A stretch of 64,000 bases of DNA from Streptomyces sp. NBC_01233 (GTDB lineage: Bacteria > Actinomycetota > Actinomycetes > Streptomycetales > Streptomycetaceae). Location of the stretch: NCBI RefSeq assembly GCF_035989305.1, contig NZ_CP108514.1:8412501-8476500 (forward strand). Reading direction: 5' to 3'. Shown here piece after piece: positions 1-7,597 of this stretch (within the stretch, counting starts at the first letter, position 1; every line of letters starts with the position of its first letter). Below the pieces are notes generated by a model that saw only the letters and a program-made list of their open reading frames with translations, made no database searches and was not told the origin of the DNA. Made by a program: the position numbers and the translations under genes.

Positions 1-1
1 T

Positions 2-1066
2 GCCGGGAAGACCGACGCCCGGCGCCACCACGATCCGGCGGTGCGCGGTTTCGCGAGCGACAACTACGCGGGGGTGCACCCCGAGGTGCTCGCCGCCGTC
101 GCCCTGGCGAACGGCGGCCACCAGGTCTCGTACGGCGAGGACGAGTACACCGAACACCTGCAGAAGATCTTCCGCAGCCACTTCGGTCCGTACGCGGAGG
201 CCTTCCCGGTCTTCAACGGCACGGGCGCCAACGTCGTCGCCCTGCAGGCCATGACGGACCGGTGGGGCGCCGTGATCTGCGCCAAGACCGCCCACATCAA
301 CGTGGACGAGGGCGGCGCGCCGGAGCGGATGGCCGGCATCAAGCTGCTCGCCGTCCCCACCCCGGACGGCAAGCTCACCCCCGAGCTGATCGACCAGGAG
401 GCCTGGGGCTTCGAGGACGAGCACCGGGCGATGCCGCAGGTCGTCTCCATCACGCAGAACACCGAACTCGGCACGGTCTACACGCCGGACGAGATCCGTG
501 CCATCTGCGAGCACGCGCACGGCCTGGGCATGAAGGTGCACCTCGACGGTGCCCGGATAGCCAACGCCGCGGCCTCGCTCGACGTGCCGATGCGCACGTT
601 CACGAACACCGTCGGCGTGGACGTGCTGTCGTACGGCGGCACCAAGAACGGCATGATGTTCGGCGAAGCCGTGGTGGTGCTCAACCCGGACGCGGTCCGG
701 CAGATGAAGCACATCCGCAAGATGTCGATGCAGCTCGCGTCCAAGATGCGGTTCGTGTCGGTGCAGCTGGAGGCGCTGCTCGCCAAGGACCTGTGGCTGC
801 GCAACGCCCGGCACGCCAACGCGATGGCGCAGCGGCTGGCCGCCGGCGTGCGCGAGACGGACGGGGTGGAGATCCTCTACCCGGTGCAGGCGAACGCGGT
901 GTTCGCGCGGCTGCCGCACGAGGTCTCGCGGCGACTGCAGAAGCGTTACCGCTTCTACTTCTGGGACGAGGCCGCGGGCGACGTCCGCTGGATGTGCGGT
1001 TTCGACACCCGGGAAGAGGACGTGGACGGCTTCCTGCAGGCCCTGAAGGAAGAGATGGCGCGCTAG
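2..1066 (+). CDS. threonine aldolase family PLP enzyme (5' end cut by window edge)
   Basis: Low-specificity L-threonine aldolase / beta-eliminating lyase family, which cleaves beta-hydroxy amino acids (threonine to glycine and acetaldehyde) using pyridoxal phosphate in the cytoplasm. The fold-type I signature is visible: SDNYAGVHPEV near the start, a conserved HLDGARIANA stretch, and the Schiff-base lysine in YGGTKNG at nt 644-646. A GTG at nt 41 could start translation, but the same frame stays open to the first bases of the window and reads as protein (GKTDARRHHDPAVRGF), which looks like the usual N-terminus of Streptomyces homologues. I therefore treat the gene as starting just upstream of the window. 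It ends about 60 bp before a strong inverted repeat. Family assignment is secure; true substrate preference is not. Confidence 0.88.
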   Translation, partial: AGKTDARRHHDPAVRGFASDNYAGVHPEVLAAVALANGGHQVSYGEDEYTEHLQKIFRSHFGPYAEAFPVFNGTGANVVALQAMTDRWGAVICAKTAHINVDEGGAPERMAGIKLLAVPTPDGKLTPELIDQEAWGFEDEHRAMPQVVSITQNTELGTVYTPDEIRAICEHAHGLGMKVHLDGARIANAAASLDVPMRTFTNTVGVDVLSYGGTKNGMMFGEAVVVLNPDAVRQMKHIRKMSMQLASKMRFVSVQLEALLAKDLWLRNARHANAMAQRLAAGVRETDGVEILYPVQANAVFARLPHEVSRRLQKRYRFYFWDEAAGDVRWMCGFDTREEDVDGFLQALKEEMAR

Positions 1067-1077
1067 CGCCGGTGTAT

Positions 1078-1135
1078 GCATAGATATGCCCTCGACTGTA
1101 GATCTATTGATCAGCGGTCGGGGGCATATCTATGC
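1078..1135. promoter_or_regulatory. long inverted repeat overlapping a candidate promoter
   Basis: GCATAGATATGCCC at 1078-1091 is repeated exactly in inverse orientation at 1122-1135. Allowing one G-T pair the arms extend to 19 bp (1078-1096 with 1117-1135) around a 20-nt loop. The right arm covers a possible -10 (TATGCT, 1131-1136) that sits 18 bp after TTGATC (1107-1112). That would place transcription start at about 1143-1144, on the ATG of the next gene. It could be an operator or a terminator hairpin for the aldolase gene; the sequence alone does not decide. Confidence 0.55.
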
Positions 1136-1143
1136 TCCGGGGC

Positions 1144-1719
1144 ATGCAGTTGATCCAGGAGAACCCTGATATTCATGCCTATCTGGCGTCGGACGACGCC
1201 ATCGACCATGGGCACCCACTCGTTCAGGAAACCGCCGACGCCCTCTGGTCTGGCATCGGCGACGCATATTCATACGCCAAGGCGACCTTCGAGTTCGTCC
1301 GCGACACGATCCCGCACTCGGCTGATTCCGGGGACCTGCGGGTCTCCTGGCGCGCCTCCGACGTCCTCGCCACGCGCAACGGCATCTGCTACCCCAAGGC
1401 CCACGCCCTCGCGGCCCTGCTGCGCGCCCAGGGCATCCCGGCGGCCCTCTGCTACCAGCGGCTGACCGGCGACGACGGATCGAACCCGGTCGTCCACGGC
1501 CTGGTGGCCGTCCGGTTGCCGGGCAGTGCCCGCTGGTCCCGCCTGGACCCCCGCGGCAACAGGCCGGGGGTGGACGCGCAGTTCAGCCTCGACCGCGAGC
1601 AACTGGCCTTCCCTGTGCGGCCGGAGCTCGGTGAGATCGACTATCCCGAGCTGTACGCCGCCCCGCATCCGGCCGCGCTGAGCGCCCTCCGGGGGGCCGT
1701 CGGCCGGCCGGAGTTGTAG
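1144..1719 (+). CDS. transglutaminase-like cysteine protease family protein
   Basis: 191-residue protein with the transglutaminase-like (papain fold) catalytic order: Cys82 in NGICYPKAHALAALLR, His118 in VVHGLVAV and Asp135 in RLDPRGN. Small stand-alone members of this family are cytoplasmic and usually uncharacterised; some act as peptidases or amidases. No signal peptide or membrane segment. I chose ATG 1144 rather than ATG 1132 because the upstream ATG lies inside the inverted repeat and neither has a Shine-Dalgarno sequence; the promoter geometry suggests a leaderless transcript beginning at 1144. Followed by a 160-bp gap with a palindrome belonging to the next gene. Reaction unknown. Confidence 0.8.
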   Translation: MQLIQENPDIHAYLASDDAIDHGHPLVQETADALWSGIGDAYSYAKATFEFVRDTIPHSADSGDLRVSWRASDVLATRNGICYPKAHALAALLRAQGIPAALCYQRLTGDDGSNPVVHGLVAVRLPGSARWSRLDPRGNRPGVDAQFSLDREQLAFPVRPELGEIDYPELYAAPHPAALSALRGAVGRPEL

Positions 1720-1755
1720 ACGAAGCTGCCGACGGCTCTTTGACGTTTGGTTAAT

Positions 1756-1768
1756 AGGAAGGTTTCCT
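1756..1768. promoter_or_regulatory. AGGAA-N3-TTCCT palindrome upstream of secreted lyase gene
   Basis: An exact inverted repeat AGGAA/TTCCT with 3-nt spacer lies 110 bp before the ATG of the alginate-lyase-type gene, inside an AT-richer patch (1741-1800). GGAA...TTCC palindromes of this kind are, from memory, bound by ROK-type repressors of the CsnR group in front of actinomycete polysaccharide-degrading enzymes. Assignment to that regulator is inference. Confidence 0.45.
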
Positions 1769-1878
1769 GTCTGACATCGTTGTCGGATTGGCATGGGTAT
1801 GAGTAGATTCGGTTGCGGAATCCCCCCACGGAGACCCCGGAATCCCGGAATCCCCCACCTCCGACCGGAAGGCGCTTC

Positions 1879-3078
1879 ATGCGTTACGGAATTCCCGCCG
1901 GGCTGGCCGCCCTGGCCCTCGGCCTGGCCGCAACCCTCGCCCCCCTCCACGCCGCAGTCGCCGAAACACCCCGAACCGCGGCCGCACCCGCGCAGTTCGC
2001 CCACCCCGGAGTCCTCAACAGCCGCGCGCAACTGGACTTCGTACGCACGCAGGTGCAGGCCGGCCGGCAGCCGTGGAAGGCCGCCTACGACCAGATGCTG
2101 GCCAGCAAGTACGGCTCGCTGTCGCGCACGCCCAAGCCGCGCGAGGTCGTCGAGTGCGGCTCGTACTCGAACCCGAACATCGGCTGCACCGACGAGCGCG
2201 AGGACGCCATCGCCGCGTACAGCCACGCCCTCGCCTGGTACGTGACCCGGGACGCCAGATACGCCCGCAAGTCCATCGAGTTGATGGACGCGTGGTCCGC
2301 GAAGATCAAGGACCACACCAACAGCAACGCACCGCTGCAGAGCGGCTGGGCGGGCTCCACCTGGCCGCGCGCCGCCGAGATCATCAAGCACACGTACACG
2401 GGCGGCTGGCCGAACCAGGGGCGCTTCGCGACGATGCTGCGGGACGTCTACCTGCCCGAGGTGATCAACGGGCGGCCGAACAGCAACGGCAACTGGGAAC
2501 TGATCATGATGGACGCGGCCGCCGGAATCGCCGTGCACCTCGACGACCGCGCGAGCTACGACAAGGCGATGGGCATCTACCTCGGCCGCGTCCCCGCCTA
2601 CTTCTACCTGGCGTCCGACGGCGCGCAGCCCGCGTACCCGCCGCGCTCGTCCATCGACACCCGCGGCGAGCTGATCGACTACTGGCACGGCCAGAGCACC
2701 TTCGTGGACGGCCTCGCGCAGGAGACCTGCCGGGACTTCGGCCACACCGGCATGGGGATCGCCGCGGCCATGCACGTCGCCGAGACCTCACGCATCCAGG
2801 GCCGCGACCTCTACCCGCAGTTCAAGGACCGGTTCCGGCACGCGCTGGGCTTCCACGCCACGTACGAGCTCGGCGCGGCGGTCCCCTCCTGGCTCTGCGG
2901 CGGCAGCCTGACCAAGGGCATCGGTCCGGCGACCGAGGTCGGCTACAACGCCCTGCACACCCGGCTCGGCGTCACGATGGAGAACACCCGCAGGCTCACC
3001 GAGGGGCGTCGCCCGGCGGGCACCGAGAACCACTTCGAGGCCTGGGAGACCCTCACCCACGCCGACAACCCCAACTGA
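1879..3078 (+). CDS. secreted alginate-lyase-family polysaccharide lyase
   Basis: 399-residue protein with an N-terminal Sec signal peptide (hydrophobic stretch residues 6-28, likely cleavage after the Ala-rich AAVAE region) followed by an all-helical alginate lyase domain. Family landmarks are NSNGNWE (201-207), a DYWHGQS segment (267-273) and QETCRDFGHTGMG (281-293). The family cleaves uronic-acid polysaccharides by beta-elimination outside the cell; many actinomycete members have unknown substrates. Start chosen at ATG 1879, preceded by GGAAGG at about 1867; the longer frame back to 1813 adds a Pro-rich stretch that does not look like protein and would bury the signal peptide. Regulation by the palindrome at 1756 is plausible. 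Confidence 0.85.
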   Translation: MRYGIPAGLAALALGLAATLAPLHAAVAETPRTAAAPAQFAHPGVLNSRAQLDFVRTQVQAGRQPWKAAYDQMLASKYGSLSRTPKPREVVECGSYSNPNIGCTDEREDAIAAYSHALAWYVTRDARYARKSIELMDAWSAKIKDHTNSNAPLQSGWAGSTWPRAAEIIKHTYTGGWPNQGRFATMLRDVYLPEVINGRPNSNGNWELIMMDAAAGIAVHLDDRASYDKAMGIYLGRVPAYFYLASDGAQPAYPPRSSIDTRGELIDYWHGQSTFVDGLAQETCRDFGHTGMGIAAAMHVAETSRIQGRDLYPQFKDRFRHALGFHATYELGAAVPSWLCGGSLTKGIGPATEVGYNALHTRLGVTMENTRRLTEGRRPAGTENHFEAWETLTHADNPN

Positions 3079-3085
3079 ACGGGTT

Positions 3086-3102
3086 TCACCGCCGGGCGGT
3101 GA
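3086..3102. promoter_or_regulatory. perfect 17-bp palindrome before the membrane/STAND gene pair
   Basis: TCACCGCC-G-GGCGGTGA lies 16 bp before the ATG of the small membrane protein. No ribosome site is seen between it and the start codon. A 1-nt centre is too tight for an RNA hairpin, so a protein operator is more likely. It may also be fortuitous in 70% GC DNA. Confidence 0.4.
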
Positions 3103-3118
3103 CGGCCATGCTGACCGT

Positions 3119-3508
3119 ATGACTTGGCAGAGAACGGCTTGGATCTGCGGTGTGGTCTGGGTGCTCACCGCTGCGGGCCTCATCGCGTACTTCGTCACGG
3201 TCGGGCTCGACCAGGCGGACAAACTGGCGAGCAGCATCGGCCTGCCGGTCACCCTGCTCGGACTGGCGGGCCAGGTGTTCTCCCTGATCATGGCACACCG
3301 CACCACGGCGCCGCCCGCGCCCGGTTCCGAGTACGTCGGCGGGTCGCAGGTCTCGGTCCGCCGGGTACGGGGCCGCTCGCGGGTGACGCTGAGGCGACTC
3401 GGCCGGAACCGGCGGACCGTCCCGGCCCCGCCGACGCCCGGTTCCCGCATCGAGGGGAACCACGTCCAGATCGACGGTGCGGGCGAGTCAGTGGTCGAGG
3501 AGCGGTGA
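3119..3508 (+). CDS. small two-TM membrane protein with basic, repeat-like C-terminal tail
   Basis: 129 residues. Two hydrophobic helices (about 8-28 and 40-60) flank a GLDQADKLASSIG segment, and a soluble tail follows with two G-S-x-V/I-rich strands (GSEYVGGSQVSVRRVRG and GSRIEGNHVQIDGAGESVV). Similar strand patterns occur at the N-terminus of the next protein (VTVHGNMTVVERVGSSVV). Its stop codon overlaps the GTG of the STAND gene (GTGA, 3505-3508), so the two are translationally coupled and very likely act together. I recognise the GLDxADKLAS-type membrane module from actinobacterial proteins linked to NTPases but know no function. The start ATG has no clear ribosome site. Confidence 0.75.
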   Translation: MTWQRTAWICGVVWVLTAAGLIAYFVTVGLDQADKLASSIGLPVTLLGLAGQVFSLIMAHRTTAPPAPGSEYVGGSQVSVRRVRGRSRVTLRRLGRNRRTVPAPPTPGSRIEGNHVQIDGAGESVVEER

Positions 3509-5784
3509 CCCCTCGGCGCGGCTGGCTCGCCCGGCCGGGGCAGCAGGTCACGGTGCACGGCAACATGACGGTCGTCGAGCGGGTCGGCAGCTCCGTCGTG
3601 CAGAACTTCGATCAGCCGCCCCTCTACCACCTGGGGCCCGCCACCCGTGCCCCCCTCGACATCGACCGGGAGAAGGTGCGCGAGCACCCGAGTCAGCTGC
3701 TCAACCCCCGGTACCCGCAACCGGAGTTCGTGGGTCGGGCCGCGCTGCTCGGGGACCTGCGGGAGTGGCGCGGCGCCAAGGCCGCCTCCTCGGCGCTGCT
3801 GCTCCACGGGCCGGGCGGTCAGGGAAAGTCGCGCGTGGCCGAGGAGTTGGCGCGGGAGTCCCGGGAGGCGGGCTGGACCGTGTTCCAGGTGCGGCACGGG
3901 AGCGACCGCATGACCCGCCCGCACACCCGGTCCGCCCCACCGGAGGCGGACGGCGATTCCGAAGGGCTCCTGCTGATCGTCGACTACGCCGATCGCTGGC
4001 CCGGCCGGGACCTGACGGACTTCATGACCGACTGCACGGGGCAGGGCGACCCCGCGCTGCGGATGCTGTTCATCGCCCGCGCGGCCACCGGCTGGTGGAG
4101 CACGCCGTCCAAGCACCTGTGGGATCTCGGCGCGCAGGTCGAGGAACGCGAACTGCCCGCCCTGACCGAGGAGATCGACCGCGCCACCCTGTTCGCGGCG
4201 GCCCGCGGCCACTTCGGCGCGGCCCTGGGCGTCACGGCCCCGCCCCGCACACCGCCCGAGCTGAGCGGCGACGGGTTCGCCACCGTACTGGCGGTGCACA
4301 TGGCGGCGCTGGCCGAGGTGGACTCCCTGCGCCGGGGCCAGGATCCACCGCGCAGCCCGGCCGAGATCTCCACGTACCTGCTCCTGCGCGAGCAGACGTA
4401 CTGGGAGCAGCTGCGGGCCGCCGGGCAGGCGTCCATCCCGCCCGCCACGTTCGCCCGGACCGTGTACGCCGCCACGCTCACCGGCGCCCTGCCGTGGCCG
4501 CAGGCGCACGAGGTGCTCACGCGCCTCGACGTCAACCCCGGCGATCCGGGCCTGGCCCTCGACGACCACGGCGTCGCCTACCCGGCACGCGAGCAGGACA
4601 CCGTACTGGAACCGCTGTACCCGGACCGGCTCGGCGAGGACTTCATCGCCCTGATGCTGCCGAACGGCCCGATGCGCTCCGTGCTGAGCACGGCATGGAC
4701 CACGCAGGCTCCTCAGCGGCTGTTCGCCCTCTCCGACGAGCCGGCCGAGGGCCTGTCCTGGCCCAGGCGCGCGCTGATCACCTTGATCGAGACGGCCCAG
4801 CGCTGGGACCACGTCGCCGAACGGCAGCTCGTACCGCTGCTCACCGCTCAGCCCACGCTGGTGCACCGGGCCGGGTCCGCCGCGCTCTCCGCGCTCGTAC
4901 GGATCCGGTCCCTGCCGCCGGAGCTGCTGGACGCCATCGAGTCGGGCCTGCCGTTCCGGAACCCGGAACTCGACGCCGGCGCCGCAGAGATCGCCCGGCA
5001 CGTCACCCCGTTCCGATTACGGCGTGCGGGCGGGGACGCGGCAGCGCTGGCGAACATCCACAGCGACCTCGCCCACCGCCTCTACACGATCGGTGCGTAC
5101 GCGGCCGCCGTCACCCGGATCGAGGAGTCCATCAGGCTCCACGAGGAACTGGCCGGGCAGGGTGACCCCTACGTGGAGCGGCTGGCGGCTTGTCTGGACT
5201 GGGCCGGGATCATGTACGAGTTCAAGGGCGACCACGTGCGGGCCCTGGAGTGCACCAGGACGTGCGCCGGCCTCTTCCAGGAGCTGGCAGCACGCCACAG
5301 GGGCGAGCCTGAGGTGTACGGCAGGCTCCAGCGGCGGCTGACCTACGCCCTGGCCAATCTCGCGGGCCGGGAGCTCCTCGGTCCCGCGGAGCGCCTCACC
5401 GTGGCTCAGGAGGCGGTGGAAGCCTGCCGCGGCCTCGTCCACGGCGACTCGGTCCCGGACGACGTCGAGCTGGCCGGGGCCCTGCAGAACCTCGGCGTGG
5501 CGCTCCATGAGCTGGGGCGCCACGAGGAGTCGCTGGCACCGCTGCGGGAGGCCACCGACATCCGCCGGACGCAGGCGGCCGGGGACTTCGCCTTCTACGC
5601 CCAGCACTTGGAACAGCTGCTCGGTGTGCTCACCCACCAGCTCGCCCTGCTGGGCCGACGGCGGGAGGCCCACAGCACCACGCGGGAACGCGTCGGCGTC
5701 CTGCGCCGACTGGCCGACGCCGATCCCGGGCGCTTCGCCGGGGCCCTGGCGAGGGCGGAGCGGCAGCTCGAGGACCTGCGCTGA
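3505..5784 (+). CDS. STAND-type P-loop NTPase with C-terminal TPR repeats
   Basis: 759 residues. After a short beta-rich N-terminal strip (residues 15-35) comes a conserved LLNPRYPQPEFVGR entry motif, then a P-loop GPGGQGKS (102-109), a Walker B strand LLLIVDYAD (155-163) and a sensor-like LFIARA. Middle residues 200-500 are helical (winged-helix and linker region). From about residue 505 the sequence is a series of TPR-like helix pairs (AAAVTRIEESIRLHEEL, NLGVALHELGRHEESLAPL). This is the layout of signal-transduction NTPases with a superstructure-forming sensor, many of which are immune or stress switches. Start GTG overlaps the upstream stop. A TTA leucine codon at 5017-5019 makes expression dependent on the bldA tRNA if this is a streptomycete. 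Function not proven. Confidence 0.82.
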   Translation: MTPRRGWLARPGQQVTVHGNMTVVERVGSSVVQNFDQPPLYHLGPATRAPLDIDREKVREHPSQLLNPRYPQPEFVGRAALLGDLREWRGAKAASSALLLHGPGGQGKSRVAEELARESREAGWTVFQVRHGSDRMTRPHTRSAPPEADGDSEGLLLIVDYADRWPGRDLTDFMTDCTGQGDPALRMLFIARAATGWWSTPSKHLWDLGAQVEERELPALTEEIDRATLFAAARGHFGAALGVTAPPRTPPELSGDGFATVLAVHMAALAEVDSLRRGQDPPRSPAEISTYLLLREQTYWEQLRAAGQASIPPATFARTVYAATLTGALPWPQAHEVLTRLDVNPGDPGLALDDHGVAYPAREQDTVLEPLYPDRLGEDFIALMLPNGPMRSVLSTAWTTQAPQRLFALSDEPAEGLSWPRRALITLIETAQRWDHVAERQLVPLLTAQPTLVHRAGSAALSALVRIRSLPPELLDAIESGLPFRNPELDAGAAEIARHVTPFRLRRAGGDAAALANIHSDLAHRLYTIGAYAAAVTRIEESIRLHEELAGQGDPYVERLAACLDWAGIMYEFKGDHVRALECTRTCAGLFQELAARHRGEPEVYGRLQRRLTYALANLAGRELLGPAERLTVAQEAVEACRGLVHGDSVPDDVELAGALQNLGVALHELGRHEESLAPLREATDIRRTQAAGDFAFYAQHLEQLLGVLTHQLALLGRRREAHSTTRERVGVLRRLADADPGRFAGALARAERQLEDLR

Positions 5785-5859
5785 CCGCATGCCGACACGG
5801 CCTCCGGAACCTGTCAGTGGTCCTGGAGGCCGTCGCCGTACGCGGAGTGCGCCCGGGCC

Positions 5860-6582
5860 TCAGCCCGCTTCGCGGACCTGGGCCGGGGTCGGCGCGGTGC
5901 CGCCCAGGTGGGCCGGCAGCCACCAGGAGTCCTCGGGGCCGCTGGGCTTGGCCGGGTAGGCGCGCTGGGCGGCGTCCAGGAGCTCCTGCACGCGCTCGCG
6001 CAGCCGACGCGTGATGGCGCCGGCGTACTGGTCGGCGGGGGCCTCGATCGGCTCGCCCACGCGCATCGTCACCGGGATGTGGCTGCGCTTGAGGTTCTTC
6101 GGGCGGCCCTTGGTCCACAGCCGCTGGGTGCCCCAGAGCGCCACCGGGATCAGCGGGACCCCGGCCTCCTGCGCCATCCGGGCCGCACCCGACTTGAAGC
6201 TCTTGAGGGTGAACGACTGGGAGATCGTGGCCTCCGGGAAGACACCGATGATCTCGCCCGACCGCAGCGAGTCCAGGGCGTGCTGGTACGCGGCCTCACC
6301 CTGCGTGCGGTCGACGGGGATGTGCTTCATCGCGCGCATCAGCGGACCGGACATCTTGTGCCGGAACACCGACTCCTTCGCCATGAAGCGCACCAGGCGC
6401 TTCTGCGGCCGCGCAGTCAGGCCGGCGAAGATGAAGTCGAGGTATCCGATGTGGTTCGACACCAGGACCGCACCGCCCTTGCGGGGGATGTTCTCGGTGC
6501 CCTTCATGTCGATTCGGATGTCGAGCGCACGGAAGAGTCCGTGCGCGGCGCCGATCACCGGAGGGTAGACGAGCTCAGCCAT
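5860..6582 (-). CDS. 1-acyl-sn-glycerol-3-phosphate acyltransferase family protein (PlsC-like)
   Basis: 240 residues. Transfers an acyl chain to lysophosphatidic acid or a related acceptor at the inner face of the membrane during phospholipid synthesis. Catalytic NHxxxxD motif is NHIGYLD at residues 43-49 and the glycerophosphate-binding FPEAT is at 115-119, in the expected order and spacing. A hydrophobic N-terminus (residues 4-20) could sit in the membrane. Family length is normal (about 220-260). The C-terminal 40 residues are Pro-rich and outside the domain. It is divergent from the thioredoxin gene across 234 bp that contain several CGTACG palindromes (about 6735-6790). Confidence 0.9.
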   Translation of the reverse strand: MAELVYPPVIGAAHGLFRALDIRIDMKGTENIPRKGGAVLVSNHIGYLDFIFAGLTARPQKRLVRFMAKESVFRHKMSGPLMRAMKHIPVDRTQGEAAYQHALDSLRSGEIIGVFPEATISQSFTLKSFKSGAARMAQEAGVPLIPVALWGTQRLWTKGRPKNLKRSHIPVTMRVGEPIEAPADQYAGAITRRLRERVQELLDAAQRAYPAKPSGPEDSWWLPAHLGGTAPTPAQVREAG

Positions 6583-6816
6583 GGTGGGGAGACCCCGCTT
6601 TCTGCCTGGGGAGGTGCTCCCGGCCGGAAGTTACGGAAGCGTAGGTACGCGACCATGGGGATGGTGCCCCATACGAGGGCTGCTGGCCAGCCCAGAGGCC
6701 CGTGCCCGGGGAGATTCTCGTCACGCCGGGAATGTCGTACGTCTCCAGGATGCTCCGATCCACGTACGAGCGTACGAGCATGACGTACGCGGACGAAGGC
6801 GGCGAGGGGAGCGCGG
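6583..6816. promoter_or_regulatory. divergent intergenic region with repeated CGTACG sites
   Basis: 234 bp between plsC-like and thioredoxin-like genes. The 3' half (6735-6795) contains several CGTACG or CGTACGA copies within 60 bp, an unusual density for a 6-bp palindrome. This is a candidate regulatory cluster; no matching regulator is evident nearby. Confidence 0.35.
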
Positions 6817-7296
6817 GTGCTCGGGCAGGACGGGCGGGAAGGGCCGGAAGGCGGCCGGGACGGCCGGCCGGCCGGCGTACGGGCCGGCGGACCGGAGCAC
6901 GGACCGGAGCACGGACCGCAGCACGGACCGCAGCACGGACCGCAGCACGGACCGCAGCACGGGCCGGAGCTCGGACCGGACGGCGGTCCGGCTCGGCTGG
7001 GCGCCGCGGAACTGGGCGCGGAGCCGGGGGAGCGGGCCAGCCTGGTGCAGTTCTCCAGCGCCTTCTGCCAGCCCTGCCGGGCCACGCGGCGGATCCTCGC
7101 CGAGGTCGCGGCGATGGTCGAGGGGGTCGCGCACATCGAGATCGACGCCGAGGAACGGCTCGGGCTGGTGCGCGCCCTCGGGATCGAGAAGACCCCGACC
7201 GTGCTCGTCCTGGACTCGGCGGGCCGGATCGTCCGGCGGGCGGCCGGAATGCCGCGCAAGGTGGACGTGATCGCCGCGCTGGGGGCCGCCGTATGA
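6817..7296 (+). CDS. thioredoxin-like protein with His-Gly-Pro repeat N-terminus
   Basis: 159 residues. The C-terminal part (about 75-159) is a thioredoxin fold with redox motif CQPC at 84-87, a conserved IEIDAEE strand and the cis-Pro segment KTPTVLVLD. It probably reduces or isomerises disulfides; no signal peptide, so cytoplasmic. Residues 25-55 are a low-complexity tract of E/QHGP units encoded by a 12-bp tandem repeat (6889-6972). The GTG start at 6817 is supported by GAGGGGA six bases upstream and by a stop codon shortly before it in frame. The repetitive head is unlike normal thioredoxins and may bind metal through its histidines (inference). Confidence 0.78.
   Translation: MLGQDGREGPEGGRDGRPAGVRAGGPEHGPEHGPQHGPQHGPQHGPQHGPELGPDGGPARLGAAELGAEPGERASLVQFSSAFCQPCRATRRILAEVAAMVEGVAHIEIDAEERLGLVRALGIEKTPTVLVLDSAGRIVRRAAGMPRKVDVIAALGAAV
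6889..6972 (+). repeat. 12-bp tandem repeat encoding (E/Q)HGP
   Basis: Six intact 12-bp units (two GGACCGGAGCAC, then four GGACCGCAGCAC, 6889-6960) and a degenerate seventh. The unit is a multiple of three, so copy-number change would keep the thioredoxin-like gene in frame and only lengthen or shorten its head. Confidence 0.9.
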
Positions 7297-7454
7297 CGGG
7301 CGGTTCCCGACGGGGCCCGGCGGCCGGGCCCGGGTCTGACTCGGGGCCCGGGGCACCGGGCGCGCCGGTGCGCGCGCCCGCACGCAGCGTGACGCGCCTG
7401 ACATCTGCCCGTTCCCGCTTGACTGCGTCCACGGGAGATCGCCAGGCTGGCGGC

Positions 7455-7535
7455 ATGCGGTATGAACTCCTGCTCTACGGACGGGTCCACGTTGACCTCG
7501 TCCGATACGCGAGCGCGCGCTGTCGGAATCGCTGA
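7455..7535 (+). CDS. 26-residue putative leader peptide with C-terminal Cys
   Basis: Short ORF starting at ATG 7455. It contains RVHVDLVRYASARC, the pattern (R-HVDL-R--SA-C) of short leader peptides found in actinomycetes upstream of sulfur- and flavin-related genes. Its single Cys codon (TGT, 7521-7523) is fourth from the end. It stops 62 bp before the flavin reductase gene, and a 15-bp inverted repeat straddles its end. It most likely acts in cis, sensing charged Cys-tRNA or translation rate, rather than as a functional peptide. TTGACT at about 7419 may be the -35 box. Confidence 0.72.
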   Translation: MRYELLLYGRVHVDLVRYASARCRNR

Positions 7536-7569
7536 ACGCCCCCGGCCCCCGATCTCCGACAGCGCCCGC
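7513..7569 (+). promoter_or_regulatory. hairpin across the end of the leader peptide (candidate attenuator)
   Basis: GCGCGCGCTGTCGGA (7513-7527) pairs with TCCGACAGCGCCCGC (7555-7569) with one mismatch, leaving a 27-nt loop that holds the leader stop codon. The Cys codon of the leader lies inside the 5' arm, so a ribosome waiting there would block pairing. It ends about 10 nt before the AGAAGG ribosome site of the next gene. Mechanism is inference. Confidence 0.55.
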
Positions 7570-7597
7570 GTGTCCCGCGGCAGAAGGCAGAACCCTG

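Noticed and set aside
2788..5001. 737-codon minus-strand open frame opposite the STAND gene
   Set aside because: Gly/Arg-rich shadow with no recognisable motif; the plus-strand frame has Walker A/B and TPR sequence.
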